Source: a virus | IMG/VR virus record: IMGVR_UViG_3300033153_005141 | Coordinates: 1-30,053 of that record | Strand: one strand, 5' to 3' | Length of the DNA: 30,053 nt | Shown: one piece after another, positions 13,092 through 21,515 of the stretch | Layout: every line of letters begins with the position of its first letter | How positions within the stretch are numbered: position 1 is the stretch's first letter | The notes under the pieces: model-generated | What the model was told of the DNA's origin: nothing | Seen by the model: the letters and a program-made list of their open reading frames with translations, nothing else | Databases searched by the model: none | Position numbers and translations under genes: made by a program

Positions 13092-13910
13092 ATGACTAAA
13101 GAATTAGACGAAATACTCGGTGAAGAGGAGAACGAAACTCCCCCAACGCCGCCAGAGGAAACTCCAAAGGAGGAAACTCCAGCAGAGCCGCCTCAAGAGA
13201 AAAAAAATGAAGACGAAGTTCAAGAAGAAGATATAAGACGAACTTTAGAAGCAAGAAAAGCTGCTGAAGAAGAATTGCGTAAGATACGCAAGATTAAAAA
13301 GACAGCTAAAAAAGTTGTTTCTGGAGAAGAGGAAGATGATGAAGATGATCTTCCTCCGATTGACTATAAAGATCCATCTGTAAAAGCTTGGGACAAGCAT
13401 ATTGATAATAAAGTATCGCCTGTTAACAAGGAAATGGAGATGGAGAAAGATGAAGTCAGAGGACTTGCTCTTAAAGACTTCTTAGCAGATAAACCTACTT
13501 TAACTAAAGATCCTGAAAAACTCAAAAGAGTTATGAAGAATTATCATTCTTTGGCTCAAGGTGAAATTACCGAGAGAAATAAAGAAATGGTAGTTAATTA
13601 TTTAGAAAAAGCGTATGCTGCTGAAAGTCATGAGGAACTTCGTGATAAGGCTCATCAAGAAAGAGTTAATAAGGCGAAAGCCGAAGGAGCTTTTTCAGAT
13701 GTAGCTATTACAAAGGGTTTAACTGGTTATCCTTCTTCTAATCCTGAACAAATGCCTCAATTTAGTGATGAGGAACGAGATATCATCAAGAAAATGGGTT
13801 ATGGCTCTCCTGAAGAATACTGGAAGATGAAACAAAAGTATCCTGGAGAAGTTGAAACCGATGATGAGAAAGTCAGGAAGTTAAAAGAAGAAAAAACAAG
13901 TGATAATTAA
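13092..13910 (+). CDS. Scaffold-like protein
   Basis: 272 residues between portal and capsid genes. The N-terminal 50 residues are Glu/Pro-rich with a duplicated EETPKEETP-type motif, followed by long charged helices (EEDIRRTLEARKAAEEELRK), a highly acidic stretch (about 77-86), a middle helical part and a basic C-terminal helix. Acidic, helix-rich, proline-containing proteins at this position are typically capsid scaffolds that guide procapsid assembly and then leave or are cut. No protease motif is present. The role is assigned by composition and position. Confidence 0.65.
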   Translation: MTKELDEILGEEENETPPTPPEETPKEETPAEPPQEKKNEDEVQEEDIRRTLEARKAAEEELRKIRKIKKTAKKVVSGEEEDDEDDLPPIDYKDPSVKAWDKHIDNKVSPVNKEMEMEKDEVRGLALKDFLADKPTLTKDPEKLKRVMKNYHSLAQGEITERNKEMVVNYLEKAYAAESHEELRDKAHQERVNKAKAEGAFSDVAITKGLTGYPSSNPEQMPQFSDEERDIIKKMGYGSPEEYWKMKQKYPGEVETDDEKVRKLKEEKTSDN

Positions 13911-13938
13911 CAATTAAATACACTTAAATACACTATAT

Positions 13939-14469
13939 ATGGCAGAAACCATTCATGGTGCAAGATTGTGGAATACGCCTAGTGAAGCTGTAGTTAATCA
14001 CGCTGCTCTCTTTATTGGAAGCAACTCTACTGTTTATAGCAAAGGAGATGTTGTTGCCCAAGAAGGAGGTCAGTTAGTGCTTAAAGGAGCAACTTCAAGT
14101 CCAGGTATTGTAGGAGTAGTTTTAAGAACTCAAACAATGAGTGATACTAATATCACTGTTGCTAAAGTATATCCTAGATATATTGATGTAACCCAGAAAG
14201 AATTATCTTTCTTAATGGGATGTAATACTGATATGACAGCTATTTCATCTGTAGGATTAACTTTTGCTATCCATTCTGATGGAACAACTGCTATTCAGCA
14301 AGTTGATACTTCTGTTGTTTTGGGTTCAGGATTGACTGACGCAGAAGTAATTTGTTTAGAAGTTGATCCTCAAGCCGAAGGTGGTTCTGGTTCAGGAAGT
14401 GGATTAAGACAAGGAGTTTTCAGGTTTGTCAAATTATTTGGTAAAACATATAACTCTGTTCTAACATAA
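13939..14469 (+). CDS. Capsid decoration-like virion protein
   Basis: 176 residues, beta-rich, opening MAETIHGARLWNTPSEAVVN. The segment YSKGDVVAQEGGQLVLKGATSSPGIVG resembles the short beta-barrel of capsid cement or head-stabilising proteins often encoded just upstream of the major capsid protein, and there is a Gly/Ser-rich linker (EGGSGSGSGL) near residue 152. It is followed without a gap by the capsid gene (stop and start overlap). Assignment by position and predicted fold; a head-fibre role is the main alternative. Confidence 0.5.
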   Translation: MAETIHGARLWNTPSEAVVNHAALFIGSNSTVYSKGDVVAQEGGQLVLKGATSSPGIVGVVLRTQTMSDTNITVAKVYPRYIDVTQKELSFLMGCNTDMTAISSVGLTFAIHSDGTTAIQQVDTSVVLGSGLTDAEVICLEVDPQAEGGSGSGSGLRQGVFRFVKLFGKTYNSVLT

Positions 14470-15398
14470 TGGCAGATATTAACACTTTATTTGACCTTGC
14501 AGATCCTCGTGTTAGAGGAATCTGGGATGAGAAGAATACTCAATTATCCACACGATTAGAGTATGGACAGCTGGGAATGAGAGATACTACAGCTGAAATA
14601 CTTGAACCAAAATACGAGAACTTCTCTGGATTAGGATTAGCTCAACCAACTGGTGAGAAAGAGGCCTATGACCAAGAAGAATTGGCACAGGGATTTCAAG
14701 TAGAAATTTCTCCAACCAAGAAAACTAAGGCAATATCAATTACTGAAGAAATGCTTCGCTTTAACCTCTGGCCAAAAATTAACAACTTGGTTAGCGCTAC
14801 TGCGAATGCAGTAAATGCCAGAATTGATACTGATGCCGCCAAGATATTTTATCTTGGATTTGGGACAACCTTTTTCACAGGCGGAGATTCCGCAGCTTTA
14901 ATTGCAGATAGCCACACAATGAAAGAAGCTGCTACTCAAGATAACGATTTAGACACTGTTGCTCTATCTTATGATAATCTTAAAATAGCTTGTCAGAGGA
15001 TGGATAGATTCTATGACGACAAAGGTATTCAACTCATTCCTTGTAGACAATTTCGTTTAATTGTAGCAAGGGAGAAAAAGGAAAGAGCTGAAGAAATCCT
15101 GCGTTCTATTGGAAATCCTGACAGTGCTAACAGAGTCAATAATGTCTTCAATAATGGAGCAGGATATATTGACTACCGAGTAGCTTCTTGGATACCATCT
15201 ACTACTTATGGAAATTATTGGTTCGTGATAGATATGGAACGAGCCGATTATATGGCTAAGATGGTTTGGGGTTGGAAGCCTAAGTTTGATGACGATAAAG
15301 TTATCAACAACGGCACAAAAGTTTATACCGCCTCAACTATGTTTAGACCAGGTTTCCAAAGCTGGCAGTGGATGATAGGCTCAGCTGCAACTACCTAA
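14469..15398 (+). CDS. Major capsid protein (HK97-fold)
   Basis: 309 residues. It follows the scaffold-like and decoration-like genes. Features consistent with an HK97-type shell protein: N-arm LFDLADPRVRGIWDEKN, an E-loop-like region with a YGQLGMRDTTAE segment, a long spine-like helix region (LWPKINNLVSATANAVNARI), and A-domain-type segments (RMDRFYDDKGIQLIPCRQFR; a final FRPGFQSWQWM). Hexamers and pentamers of this protein build the head around the scaffold. It is a plausible client of the phage GroEL. The next 135 nt carry pseudoknots and an inserted endonuclease gene. Confidence 0.8.
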   Translation: MADINTLFDLADPRVRGIWDEKNTQLSTRLEYGQLGMRDTTAEILEPKYENFSGLGLAQPTGEKEAYDQEELAQGFQVEISPTKKTKAISITEEMLRFNLWPKINNLVSATANAVNARIDTDAAKIFYLGFGTTFFTGGDSAALIADSHTMKEAATQDNDLDTVALSYDNLKIACQRMDRFYDDKGIQLIPCRQFRLIVAREKKERAEEILRSIGNPDSANRVNNVFNNGAGYIDYRVASWIPSTTYGNYWFVIDMERADYMAKMVWGWKPKFDDDKVINNGTKVYTASTMFRPGFQSWQWMIGSAATT

Positions 15399-15430
15399 TT
15401 TGCACGGTTAAAATATATAAAAAAATGGTT

Positions 15431-15479
15431 CTTATCCCTTGTAGATAAGCGAGTTATCGGGTTCTCGTTAAAAAACCCG
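15431..15479 (+). promoter_or_regulatory. Hairpin plus H-type pseudoknot after the capsid gene
   Basis: A hairpin CTTATC/GATAAG (15431-15436 with 15444-15449) is followed by stem 1 CGAG/CTCG (15450-15453 with 15464-15467) and stem 2 CGGGTT/AACCCG (15458-15463 with 15474-15479). Loops are 4, 0 and 6 nt. It lies 33 nt after the capsid stop and could protect the 3' end of capsid mRNA or the 5' end of a processed downstream mRNA. Confidence 0.6.
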
Positions 15480-15488
15480 CCAACAAAG

Positions 15489-15534
15489 CAACTAACTTTA
15501 CTGTCCAAGTTAGTTGATTAAGGAAACGACAGTA
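15489..15534 (+). promoter_or_regulatory. Pseudoknot over the endonuclease start
   Basis: A 10-bp perfect stem CAACTAACTT/AAGTTAGTTG (15489-15498 with 15507-15516). Its loop TACTGTC (15499-15505) is complementary to GACAGTA (15528-15534), whose last A is the first base of the endonuclease ATG. The 11-nt linker carries AAGGA, one of the few Shine-Dalgarno-like sequences here. The fold would hide both the ribosome site and the start codon, implying tight translational repression. Confidence 0.65.
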
Positions 15535-15821
15535 TGAGAACTCTTTTAATCAAAAAAAACTCAACAAAAGCTGAAAGAATTGTAGGTGAAGAATTAAAAA
15601 GACGCCATATTCCTTTCAGACATAGAGTTTTAATTGATGGAAGAGAATATGACTTCTTAATTGGAAAACGCCTTATTGTAGAAATCGGAAACCATATTGT
15701 TAAGAAAGAGAAAAACATAGATATTCTCAATAAGGGTTATAGTTTATTTGACTTTTCTAATGAAGAAGTGGTCGTCAATTTACAAATGATTATTAAAAAA
15801 ATACAAAAATATGGCAACTGA
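15534..15821 (+). CDS. DUF559/Vsr-like free-standing endonuclease
   Basis: 95 residues, starting MRTLLIKKNSTKAERIVGEE. It matches the DUF559/very-short-patch-repair-like layout: STKAExxxxxxLKxRxIPFxxxxxI, then YDFLIG (Asp40), LIVEIGNH (Glu50, Gly52, His54) and KGYSLFDFSNEEV. Family members usually have EIDGxxH; here Gly replaces Asp and N-H follows directly, so activity is uncertain. Such small nucleases often act as solitary homing-type mobile genes. It interrupts the virion gene order between capsid and next structural gene, overlapping the latter by 11 nt. Translation appears sealed by a pseudoknot. Confidence 0.75.
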   Translation: MRTLLIKKNSTKAERIVGEELKRRHIPFRHRVLIDGREYDFLIGKRLIVEIGNHIVKKEKNIDILNKGYSLFDFSNEEVVVNLQMIIKKIQKYGN

Positions 15822-16548
15822 TAAAACAAATAAAACTACGGCTGTAAATGCTCTACAAATGGACGGAGAAACTCTTAGTGATGAATCTACTGTTACGGCT
15901 CTTCAAAAGGATAGTTCTGGTAATGTATTATTAGCTTCAGGAACTTCTGTTCCCGGAGATACTACTGCCTTTACATACGCTAAAGGATGCCAGTTTATTC
16001 TTACAAACGCTGATACTTCTGTTAGTGCGATGTATGAGAATGTTGGTTCAACTACTGCTCCTACATTTGTTCCTTCTGGAGGATATTCTGTTACCAGAAC
16101 TGCTTTAACTACACAGAATATCTATGATTTACACGCTTTTCCAACAGAGGTTATTCCTGCTCAAGGTGCTGGTTCTTTAATTATTGTAGAAGATTATACA
16201 TTTAAAGCTGAATGCGGAACTATTCCATTTACTGTTGGAAAAGATGTAGAACACCCACGACCATATTTAGCTTATGGAACTTCTACTCCAAGAGGTGGAG
16301 TAGCAATTACCAACGGTATTGAATCAGTTATGACAGCAAAATCAGAAACCAGATATACTATTCAAAAAGGAACAAATGTCTGGGGGGACCAAACATTTGT
16401 ATCAGCAGATGGACTTGAACCTGTAAGATATTTAGCTAATGTATTAAATACTCCTGTTGTGATATGTTCTACTACTACTGGATATGATACTGCTGCTTCA
16501 AATGGAAGTGCTGTTGTTACGGTTAGATATAGAGTTATTTATCCTTAG
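15811..16548 (+). CDS. Virion structural protein, beta-rich
   Basis: 245 residues, Thr/Ser/Val-rich, beginning MATDKTNKTTAVNALQMDGE. Repeated short strands and turns (GTSVPGDTTAF, VTRTALTTQ, GVAITNGIESV) and a lack of charged helices suggest a beta-sandwich virion component such as a head fibre, decoration or head-tail joining protein. It lies two genes after the capsid protein. No catalytic motif and no confident family. Confidence 0.55.
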   Translation: MATDKTNKTTAVNALQMDGETLSDESTVTALQKDSSGNVLLASGTSVPGDTTAFTYAKGCQFILTNADTSVSAMYENVGSTTAPTFVPSGGYSVTRTALTTQNIYDLHAFPTEVIPAQGAGSLIIVEDYTFKAECGTIPFTVGKDVEHPRPYLAYGTSTPRGGVAITNGIESVMTAKSETRYTIQKGTNVWGDQTFVSADGLEPVRYLANVLNTPVVICSTTTGYDTAASNGSAVVTVRYRVIYP

Positions 16549-16558
16549 ATAATTAAAT

Positions 16559-16623
16559 AAATGGTTGTAGGGGAGAGGACGGAATTAAGGTTTTGGGCAA
16601 CCATTTTCCTTACTTGCGTCCTC
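16559..16623 (+). promoter_or_regulatory. Large pseudoknot in the 16.55-16.64 kb gap
   Basis: Stem 1 AAATGGTTG (16559-16567) with CAACCATTT (16598-16606); stem 2 GAGGACG (16575-16581) with CGTCCTC (16617-16623). Loops are 7, 16 and 10 nt, sterically easy. A -10-like GATAAT at 16548-16553 predicts a start at about 16560, essentially the first base of stem 1, but no good -35 is seen. The next gene starts 14 nt after stem 2. Confidence 0.6.
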
Positions 16624-16637
16624 GCCTCTGAAATATT

Positions 16638-16826
16638 ATGGAAAATAAAACTGAAATAGAACAACAACAAAAAGACAATAAAATTGCAGAAGAATTCTTA
16701 AGAGAATACGAAAAACTGGTTCATAGGTTTAAAAGACATTTTACTCCACTTGTAAATATGGCTATAGCAAAGCTTCCAGATCCTCCTCCACCACCACCAG
16801 AAACACCTAATCCACCAAAAAAATGA
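16638..16826 (+). CDS. 62-residue proline-tailed protein
   Basis: A charged N-terminal helix (MENKTEIEQQQKDNKIAEEF, to about residue 45) is followed by a polyproline tail (LPDPPPPPPETPNPP). The helix plus proline-rich tail could be a short coiled-coil adaptor. The stop overlaps the next gene by 4 nt. No family recognised. Confidence 0.55.
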   Translation: MENKTEIEQQQKDNKIAEEFLREYEKLVHRFKRHFTPLVNMAIAKLPDPPPPPPETPNPPKK

Positions 16827-17704
16827 GTCAACAATATCCAGATTTTATCCAACTAATGAAAAATGCTCTTTTTAAAGAAAGACTTAGGTTATTCGTAATA
16901 AATGCTAGAAGAAAAAAACAACTGACCCCAGAACAATTAAAAGCAGAAGGAGAAGTAGTAGATTATCATACAGATTTTAAGTTTGATTTAAAGAAAGGAG
17001 CATTAAGCTATCTTGAAGGAAGATATATGCCAATGAGGATATATCCTAATCACGATTCAGTTATGATAGCCAGTGTGTTTAAAAAGGTAATTCCCTATTT
17101 ATTCAAGATTCTTAACAAGACGAGTATATTCGGAAAAATAGGATTTGTTCTTTCAATAAAATGGTTTAGTAAATTATATGTTGAAATAGCTTATTTCGGA
17201 TTAGAGGATTATTTCTTAGATGTTCAGTATTATTCCCAACCAGTTAGAGAGATATATAGGTCATTAACAGGTGTAGTAAGTGATAAGTTAAGGGATATAA
17301 TATGCTTCTACGCTGAATACGATATGGCTTATAGATATAGGATGCAGGATATATTGGCAGAGTTAGATAAAGAATCTTTAAAAAATAATCCAGCTATTGA
17401 GTTAAAGAGATTGCTTGATATTTTATGCGAGAGAGAATCTTATCACGATAAGATGGAAGATTATGGAATGGCAAGAAAGTGGAATAGATTGTTTAAGTTT
17501 GTATCTTGGGCTATGTTATTTAACCCAAAGTTTAAAAAAACAATTGTAAATGTTTTATCAAATATCAATTTAGAAGAAGTAGCTTTTTCTGAAGAAGATA
17601 TTTGTTGGACTAATTATTACGAAGATTATAATTTTAGAGGAATGAATTATAAACAAAGAGAAGCGGATAATACAAGTCGCTTCAGTGAAAAGGTCGTAAG
17701 TTAA
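16823..17704 (+). CDS. Hypothetical 293-residue protein in the virion operon
   Basis: An aromatic- and lysine-rich, mainly helical protein opening MSQQYPDFIQLMKNALFKER. A hydrophobic patch around KKVIPYLFKILNKTSIFGKI may be a buried helix or peripheral membrane contact. Basic residues and absence of beta-repeats distinguish it from the neighbouring structural proteins. No known family is recognised. It could be an internal head or assembly protein. Confidence 0.55.
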   Translation: MSQQYPDFIQLMKNALFKERLRLFVINARRKKQLTPEQLKAEGEVVDYHTDFKFDLKKGALSYLEGRYMPMRIYPNHDSVMIASVFKKVIPYLFKILNKTSIFGKIGFVLSIKWFSKLYVEIAYFGLEDYFLDVQYYSQPVREIYRSLTGVVSDKLRDIICFYAEYDMAYRYRMQDILAELDKESLKNNPAIELKRLLDILCERESYHDKMEDYGMARKWNRLFKFVSWAMLFNPKFKKTIVNVLSNINLEEVAFSEEDICWTNYYEDYNFRGMNYKQREADNTSRFSEKVVS

Positions 17705-17721
17705 AATTAAAACAAAAAATT

Positions 17722-18150
17722 ATGAGTGCACCATTTACTACAAAAGAAGTAATGCTAAATGCTCAAACAACTCCTGATGCTACAAATGATGGAGCAGACG
17801 GTTATGTTTTAACTTCATCCGGTTATCAAGTTGGAGATAGAAGTGAATTATCAATTCAAGTTATCTCTGTGGGAAGCACACCAACTTGTTATATTGATGT
17901 TTCTCAAGATGGAATTAATTGGACTCCATATTTCAGAATAATTGATAATGCTACTGGAAGCCCTTTAACTGTTGGTTCTGTTCAAGTTCCAGCTATTGTA
18001 GGGATACATTCTGGAGCTATGTTGATGTTTCCAAGAGGAGATTTGTTTGATTATATAAGAATTAGATCTTTATTCTCAACCCCAATGAATGCTTCAACTG
18101 ATGAAGATACTGCTCCTTATGTAACAGCAACATTACACGCATTATACTAA
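17722..18150 (+). CDS. Small beta-sandwich virion protein
   Basis: 142 residues starting MSAPFTTKEVMLNAQTTPDA. Alternating strands with motifs such as SELSIQVISVGSTPTCYIDV and SQDGINWTPYFRI resemble small beta-sandwich or head-tail joining/fibre domains in which a sample-type 'DGINWT' turn is common. It ends 1 nt before the next gene. Role inferred as structural; exact place in the virion unknown. Confidence 0.55.
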   Translation: MSAPFTTKEVMLNAQTTPDATNDGADGYVLTSSGYQVGDRSELSIQVISVGSTPTCYIDVSQDGINWTPYFRIIDNATGSPLTVGSVQVPAIVGIHSGAMLMFPRGDLFDYIRIRSLFSTPMNASTDEDTAPYVTATLHALY

Positions 18151-18151
18151 T

Positions 18152-18544
18152 ATGACTTTATCACTTAAATTTCCTACAACAGAAGCATTAGCTTCTATGT
18201 CTTTAAAACAACTTCGTGAGATTGATATTACAAGCGTAGATGAAGAAAAAATAGTTCAGAAAGAGATAAATGTAAGATTAGCATCTATGCCTCTTGAAAA
18301 TCCTACTAAACCAGAAAGTTTAAAAGTTCCCGATATTAAAACTCCAGAAGAGGAAGCAAAATGGCAGAAAAAGCTTGATGAAGAAAATGCTAAGAGGCGA
18401 AAAAATGTTCTTCAAAGCACTGAAGAAAAGATAAAAGAAGAGATTAAAGAGATTGATAAAGTATCTTGCGAGATTTGTAAAAAAGAATTCAAGAACGAAG
18501 TTGGATTAAGGCTTCATTTAGGAAAATTTCATCCAAAAAAATAA
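18152..18544 (+). CDS. Virion-operon protein with C2H2 zinc finger
   Basis: 130 residues. An N-terminal domain with LKQLREIDITSVDEE, a central charged helix, then a canonical C2H2 finger at the C-terminus: Cys106, Cys109, His122, His127 (C-x2-C-x12-H-x4-H) with the hydrophobic core Phe113 and Leu119. Classical C2H2 fingers are uncommon in bacterial viruses; here the finger would bind nucleic acid or a partner protein. It lies between structural genes and might couple DNA to a virion or assembly protein. Confidence 0.65.
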   Translation: MTLSLKFPTTEALASMSLKQLREIDITSVDEEKIVQKEINVRLASMPLENPTKPESLKVPDIKTPEEEAKWQKKLDEENAKRRKNVLQSTEEKIKEEIKEIDKVSCEICKKEFKNEVGLRLHLGKFHPKK

Positions 18545-18571
18545 TACACAAGAACAAATAAAAGAATTTTT

Positions 18572-18641
18572 AGTTTCCAAATAAATGGTTGCCATCATTT
18601 TTTATGGAAATTCGTCCTCGCTTAAAAATTACATACGGCAG
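18572..18641 (+). promoter_or_regulatory. Structured leader of the connector gene
   Basis: AGTTTCC (18572-18578) can pair with GGAAATT (18606-18612), and TTGCC (18589-18593) with GGCAG (18637-18641), the latter part of the ribosome-site-like AGGG before ATG 18649. The order is again a-b-a'-b'. The stems are short and AT-rich, so this is weaker than the other elements. The segments AAATAAATGGTTG and CGTCCTCGC match the 16559-16624 element, suggesting a decayed copy. Confidence 0.35.
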
Positions 18642-18648
18642 GGAAAAT

Positions 18649-20034
18649 ATGCCTATACAGATACCTCTTACGGATTTATTAGTTAATAATCCAAGAACAT
18701 TTCTTACTGCTGATTCCACGCCAAATTCATTAAATTTAATAATAAAAAGCACTGTTGGCTTTAATTTTAATGATATTATTCTTGTAGGAGAACCGGGAAA
18801 TGAAGGTTCAGAAATTGTGTCAGCTGTATCTGGAACTACTCCATTTACATTAATGACATTATCCACTCCTATTAATTTCCCTCATAGTGCTAATGCCTCT
18901 ATACGAGTTATTGATTATGATAAAGTTCAGATTCTTTCAGCTCCAACTTTAATTGCTACTAAAGAAGCTATAACTACTCCTTTATTAGTTGGGGATAATT
19001 TAGAAACCGTATCTACATTAACTACACCTTCAACAGGTTTTTATTTTGCTAGATTCTTTAATAGTGTAACTCAAAGTTTCTCTGATTATTCAGATGGAGT
19101 TCCAGTAGCAGGATATACGCAATTTATGGCTCGGTCTATTATAGATAATGCTTTGGGGATGATAAATAAAAAGACATCAGAAACTTTACCTGATGAATAT
19201 GCCTTTAGTGAAATTAGTAATTGTCAAATAGAAGTTATCCGAGAGTTTAAAAGATGGAGTTTCTTACAAGAGTTTGATGCTAACTTAGGAGCTTTAACAG
19301 TTGGAAATTGGAGAGTGGCTTTGCCTTCTGATTGCGATGATCAGAATAGCAATAGATCAATCTATAATTTCCGTATAGCAGCAGAGAGGAATATAATTTG
19401 GGTAGATAAAGAGAAATGGAATGCTATTACCCAAAATGTAATTCATAGCACTACATCATCACCTATTGCTGTCGGAAACCTTAAAATATATGTAACTGAT
19501 CCTTCTGATTTTGCTGATGATGGTAGTGTTAAAATAAGAGGAAACTCTTATGATTATACTGCTAATGATAGAACTAATGGGATTTTAACTATTACAGCTG
19601 CTACTACTACTGCTTTAAATGGAGATGATATATTTCAAGGAGGTTCAAGTGGAAATCCTACTTATTGGACTACTTTTGGAGGCTATTTATATTTCTATCC
19701 TTATTTAAGTTCAAATTATGACCAACGAGATGGACATCTTGACTATTATAAGAAGATGACAGAGATAGTATCTGATACTACTGAAATTGTTTTACCAGAT
19801 CCTACTGTTGTTCAATATTATTTAGCTTGGAAGTTTTTATTGCGACAAAAAAATGGAGAAGAAGATAATGCTTCTCGTTCAATGTATAACAGATATGTTG
19901 AGAGAAGAGAAAGGTTGAAAAGTAAAGAGACAATGAATAGAACAGCTAAATTTAAACCCCTGCTTAATAGATTGAATCAAGAGTATGAAGATACAGAGGG
20001 ACGAAAAATCAGAACGCAGGGATTTCTTCCCTGA
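18649..20034 (+). CDS. Connector/tail-tube adaptor-like protein
   Basis: 461 residues from ATG 18649, chosen over an upstream TTG because AGGG lies 5 nt before it. The N-terminal half is beta-rich (a repeated short strand pattern), and a helical adaptor-like segment (MARSIIDNALGMINKKTSET, then EYAFSEISNCQIEVIREFKR) begins near residue 160, resembling the helical core of podovirus head-tail connector proteins. An arginine-rich C-terminus follows. It would bind beneath the portal and carry the nozzle protein encoded next. The end overlaps the next start by 1 nt. Confidence 0.55.
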   Translation: MPIQIPLTDLLVNNPRTFLTADSTPNSLNLIIKSTVGFNFNDIILVGEPGNEGSEIVSAVSGTTPFTLMTLSTPINFPHSANASIRVIDYDKVQILSAPTLIATKEAITTPLLVGDNLETVSTLTTPSTGFYFARFFNSVTQSFSDYSDGVPVAGYTQFMARSIIDNALGMINKKTSETLPDEYAFSEISNCQIEVIREFKRWSFLQEFDANLGALTVGNWRVALPSDCDDQNSNRSIYNFRIAAERNIIWVDKEKWNAITQNVIHSTTSSPIAVGNLKIYVTDPSDFADDGSVKIRGNSYDYTANDRTNGILTITAATTTALNGDDIFQGGSSGNPTYWTTFGGYLYFYPYLSSNYDQRDGHLDYYKKMTEIVSDTTEIVLPDPTVVQYYLAWKFLLRQKNGEEDNASRSMYNRYVERRERLKSKETMNRTAKFKPLLNRLNQEYEDTEGRKIRTQGFLP

Positions 20035-21515
20035 TGCCTGTTAATCCTTTAAAAATACGAGATTTCAGCAGAGGAGTTATAAGAAAATCATCTGTAAGTA
20101 ATGATTTAGTTCCTTTAAATAGTGTAGCTCATAGCATAAATGTTAATTATGATGAGATTATAGGGGCAGCAAAAGTAAGAAAGGGAACTACTCTGTTAGG
20201 AGCAGTAGTATCAGCTGGTTCAACTCCTCTTGGTTTAACTGAATTCGTAGGAGCAAACGACTCTCCTAATACTTTAATATCCATATTTACAGGAGCGCTT
20301 AATGCTACGATATATTTCTACGATACTGCTATATCTGATTGGGGAACTTCTACGGTAACTAATCTTGATAATAACGCTAAAGTAAGAACAGCAGTATTTA
20401 ATGATAGAGTATTTATAGTTAACGGAATTACCTCTGCTCGTTCATCTTTAGATATTGGCAATGACTGGAATTATGAGAATACGCCTAATAATGTTATTCC
20501 ATCATTAATATTCAGAACTAAAGAACGATTGATATGCGCTGGAGTTCCTGCTTATCCAGATAGAGTATATTTTTCATCTGTGATTGATCCGACTGCCGCA
20601 CCTTTTATAACTTGGAATAATGATAATGATACTGGAGATTTTATAGATATAAATCCTAACGATGGTTCAAATATAACTGGTTTTGCTGAATCTTCTAATC
20701 AAACACTTATATTCAAAGAACACGCTTTATACAGAATGAATGTCATCTCTAAAACAGTTGATAATGAAAGTATCTCTAATGTAGGAGCAGTTTCACAAGA
20801 GGGAATAACAACTTGTCAGGGAATAGTGTATTTCTTTAGTGGAATTGATATTAGAAGAACTAATGGAGGTTATCCAGAACAGATTTCACGGTTAGGAGTT
20901 CAAGATTGGATAGATGCTATTCCACAAGCTAATTGGAAGAATGTTGTTGCTGGACAAGATGGCTGGAATGTTACTTTCGCCATAGGAGATATTACTTTAA
21001 ATGAAAATCAAGATAATGAAAGAACATACAAGAATGTAGAATTGAAGTTTTCTACAAGAGATGAAACTTGGTCAGTTCATTCTAAAGCAGATAGATATAG
21101 AGCATTTGCTAATTATACTACTGAAACAGATGGCAGAAAAATGGTAGGAGCTGAAAGAGATGGAGCAGTTCAGACAATAGATAAAGGAACGACTGATAAC
21201 ACTACTCCAATATATTACGAGTTAGAAACACAAGAGCAAGAATTTGGAAATAGATTTCATCTTAAAAAGATTTCAGACAAATTAAGCGTGATTTGTCAAT
21301 ATGGATTAGATGGCGCTTTCCAAGCAAAAGAGAATGATGGAGATTTTAAGGATTTGAATATAACTTTAAATAAAAGAGTGAATATAGGGCAAAAGATTAA
21401 TTTAGAGGGTAATTTCTTCACTTTTAGGTGGTATGGTAATTCCAGCCAAAAAGCTCCTATTTTAGAGGGGATTTATGTGGAAAACATAACAGATTTAGGA
21501 TTTATAAAAAAATGA
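20034..21515 (+). CDS. Tail nozzle-like beta-propeller protein
   Basis: 493 residues. Opening MPVNPLKIRDFSRGVIRK and following SVAHSINVNYDEIIGAAKVRKG are typical of podovirus tail-hub/nozzle proteins (P22 gp10-like) and related siphovirus proteins; further repeats such as VFNDRVFIVNGITS, DRVYFSSVIDPTAA and GFAESSNQTLIFKEHALYRM read as propeller blades. The protein would extend the portal-connector channel and seal DNA. Neighbours on both sides are tail genes. Strong fold impression, but family identity is not proven here. Confidence 0.7.
   Translation: MPVNPLKIRDFSRGVIRKSSVSNDLVPLNSVAHSINVNYDEIIGAAKVRKGTTLLGAVVSAGSTPLGLTEFVGANDSPNTLISIFTGALNATIYFYDTAISDWGTSTVTNLDNNAKVRTAVFNDRVFIVNGITSARSSLDIGNDWNYENTPNNVIPSLIFRTKERLICAGVPAYPDRVYFSSVIDPTAAPFITWNNDNDTGDFIDINPNDGSNITGFAESSNQTLIFKEHALYRMNVISKTVDNESISNVGAVSQEGITTCQGIVYFFSGIDIRRTNGGYPEQISRLGVQDWIDAIPQANWKNVVAGQDGWNVTFAIGDITLNENQDNERTYKNVELKFSTRDETWSVHSKADRYRAFANYTTETDGRKMVGAERDGAVQTIDKGTTDNTTPIYYELETQEQEFGNRFHLKKISDKLSVICQYGLDGAFQAKENDGDFKDLNITLNKRVNIGQKINLEGNFFTFRWYGNSSQKAPILEGIYVENITDLGFIKK

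Noticed and set aside
15399-15533. Group I intron or translational bypass element next to the endonuclease
   Set aside because: The capsid gene ends normally before the structures and the next gene starts normally after the endonuclease, so no gene is split and no intron core was seen.
18589-18648. TTG start for the connector-like gene
   Set aside because: ATG 18649 has AGGG at good spacing, and the preceding 60 nt look like a decayed leader element rather than protein.
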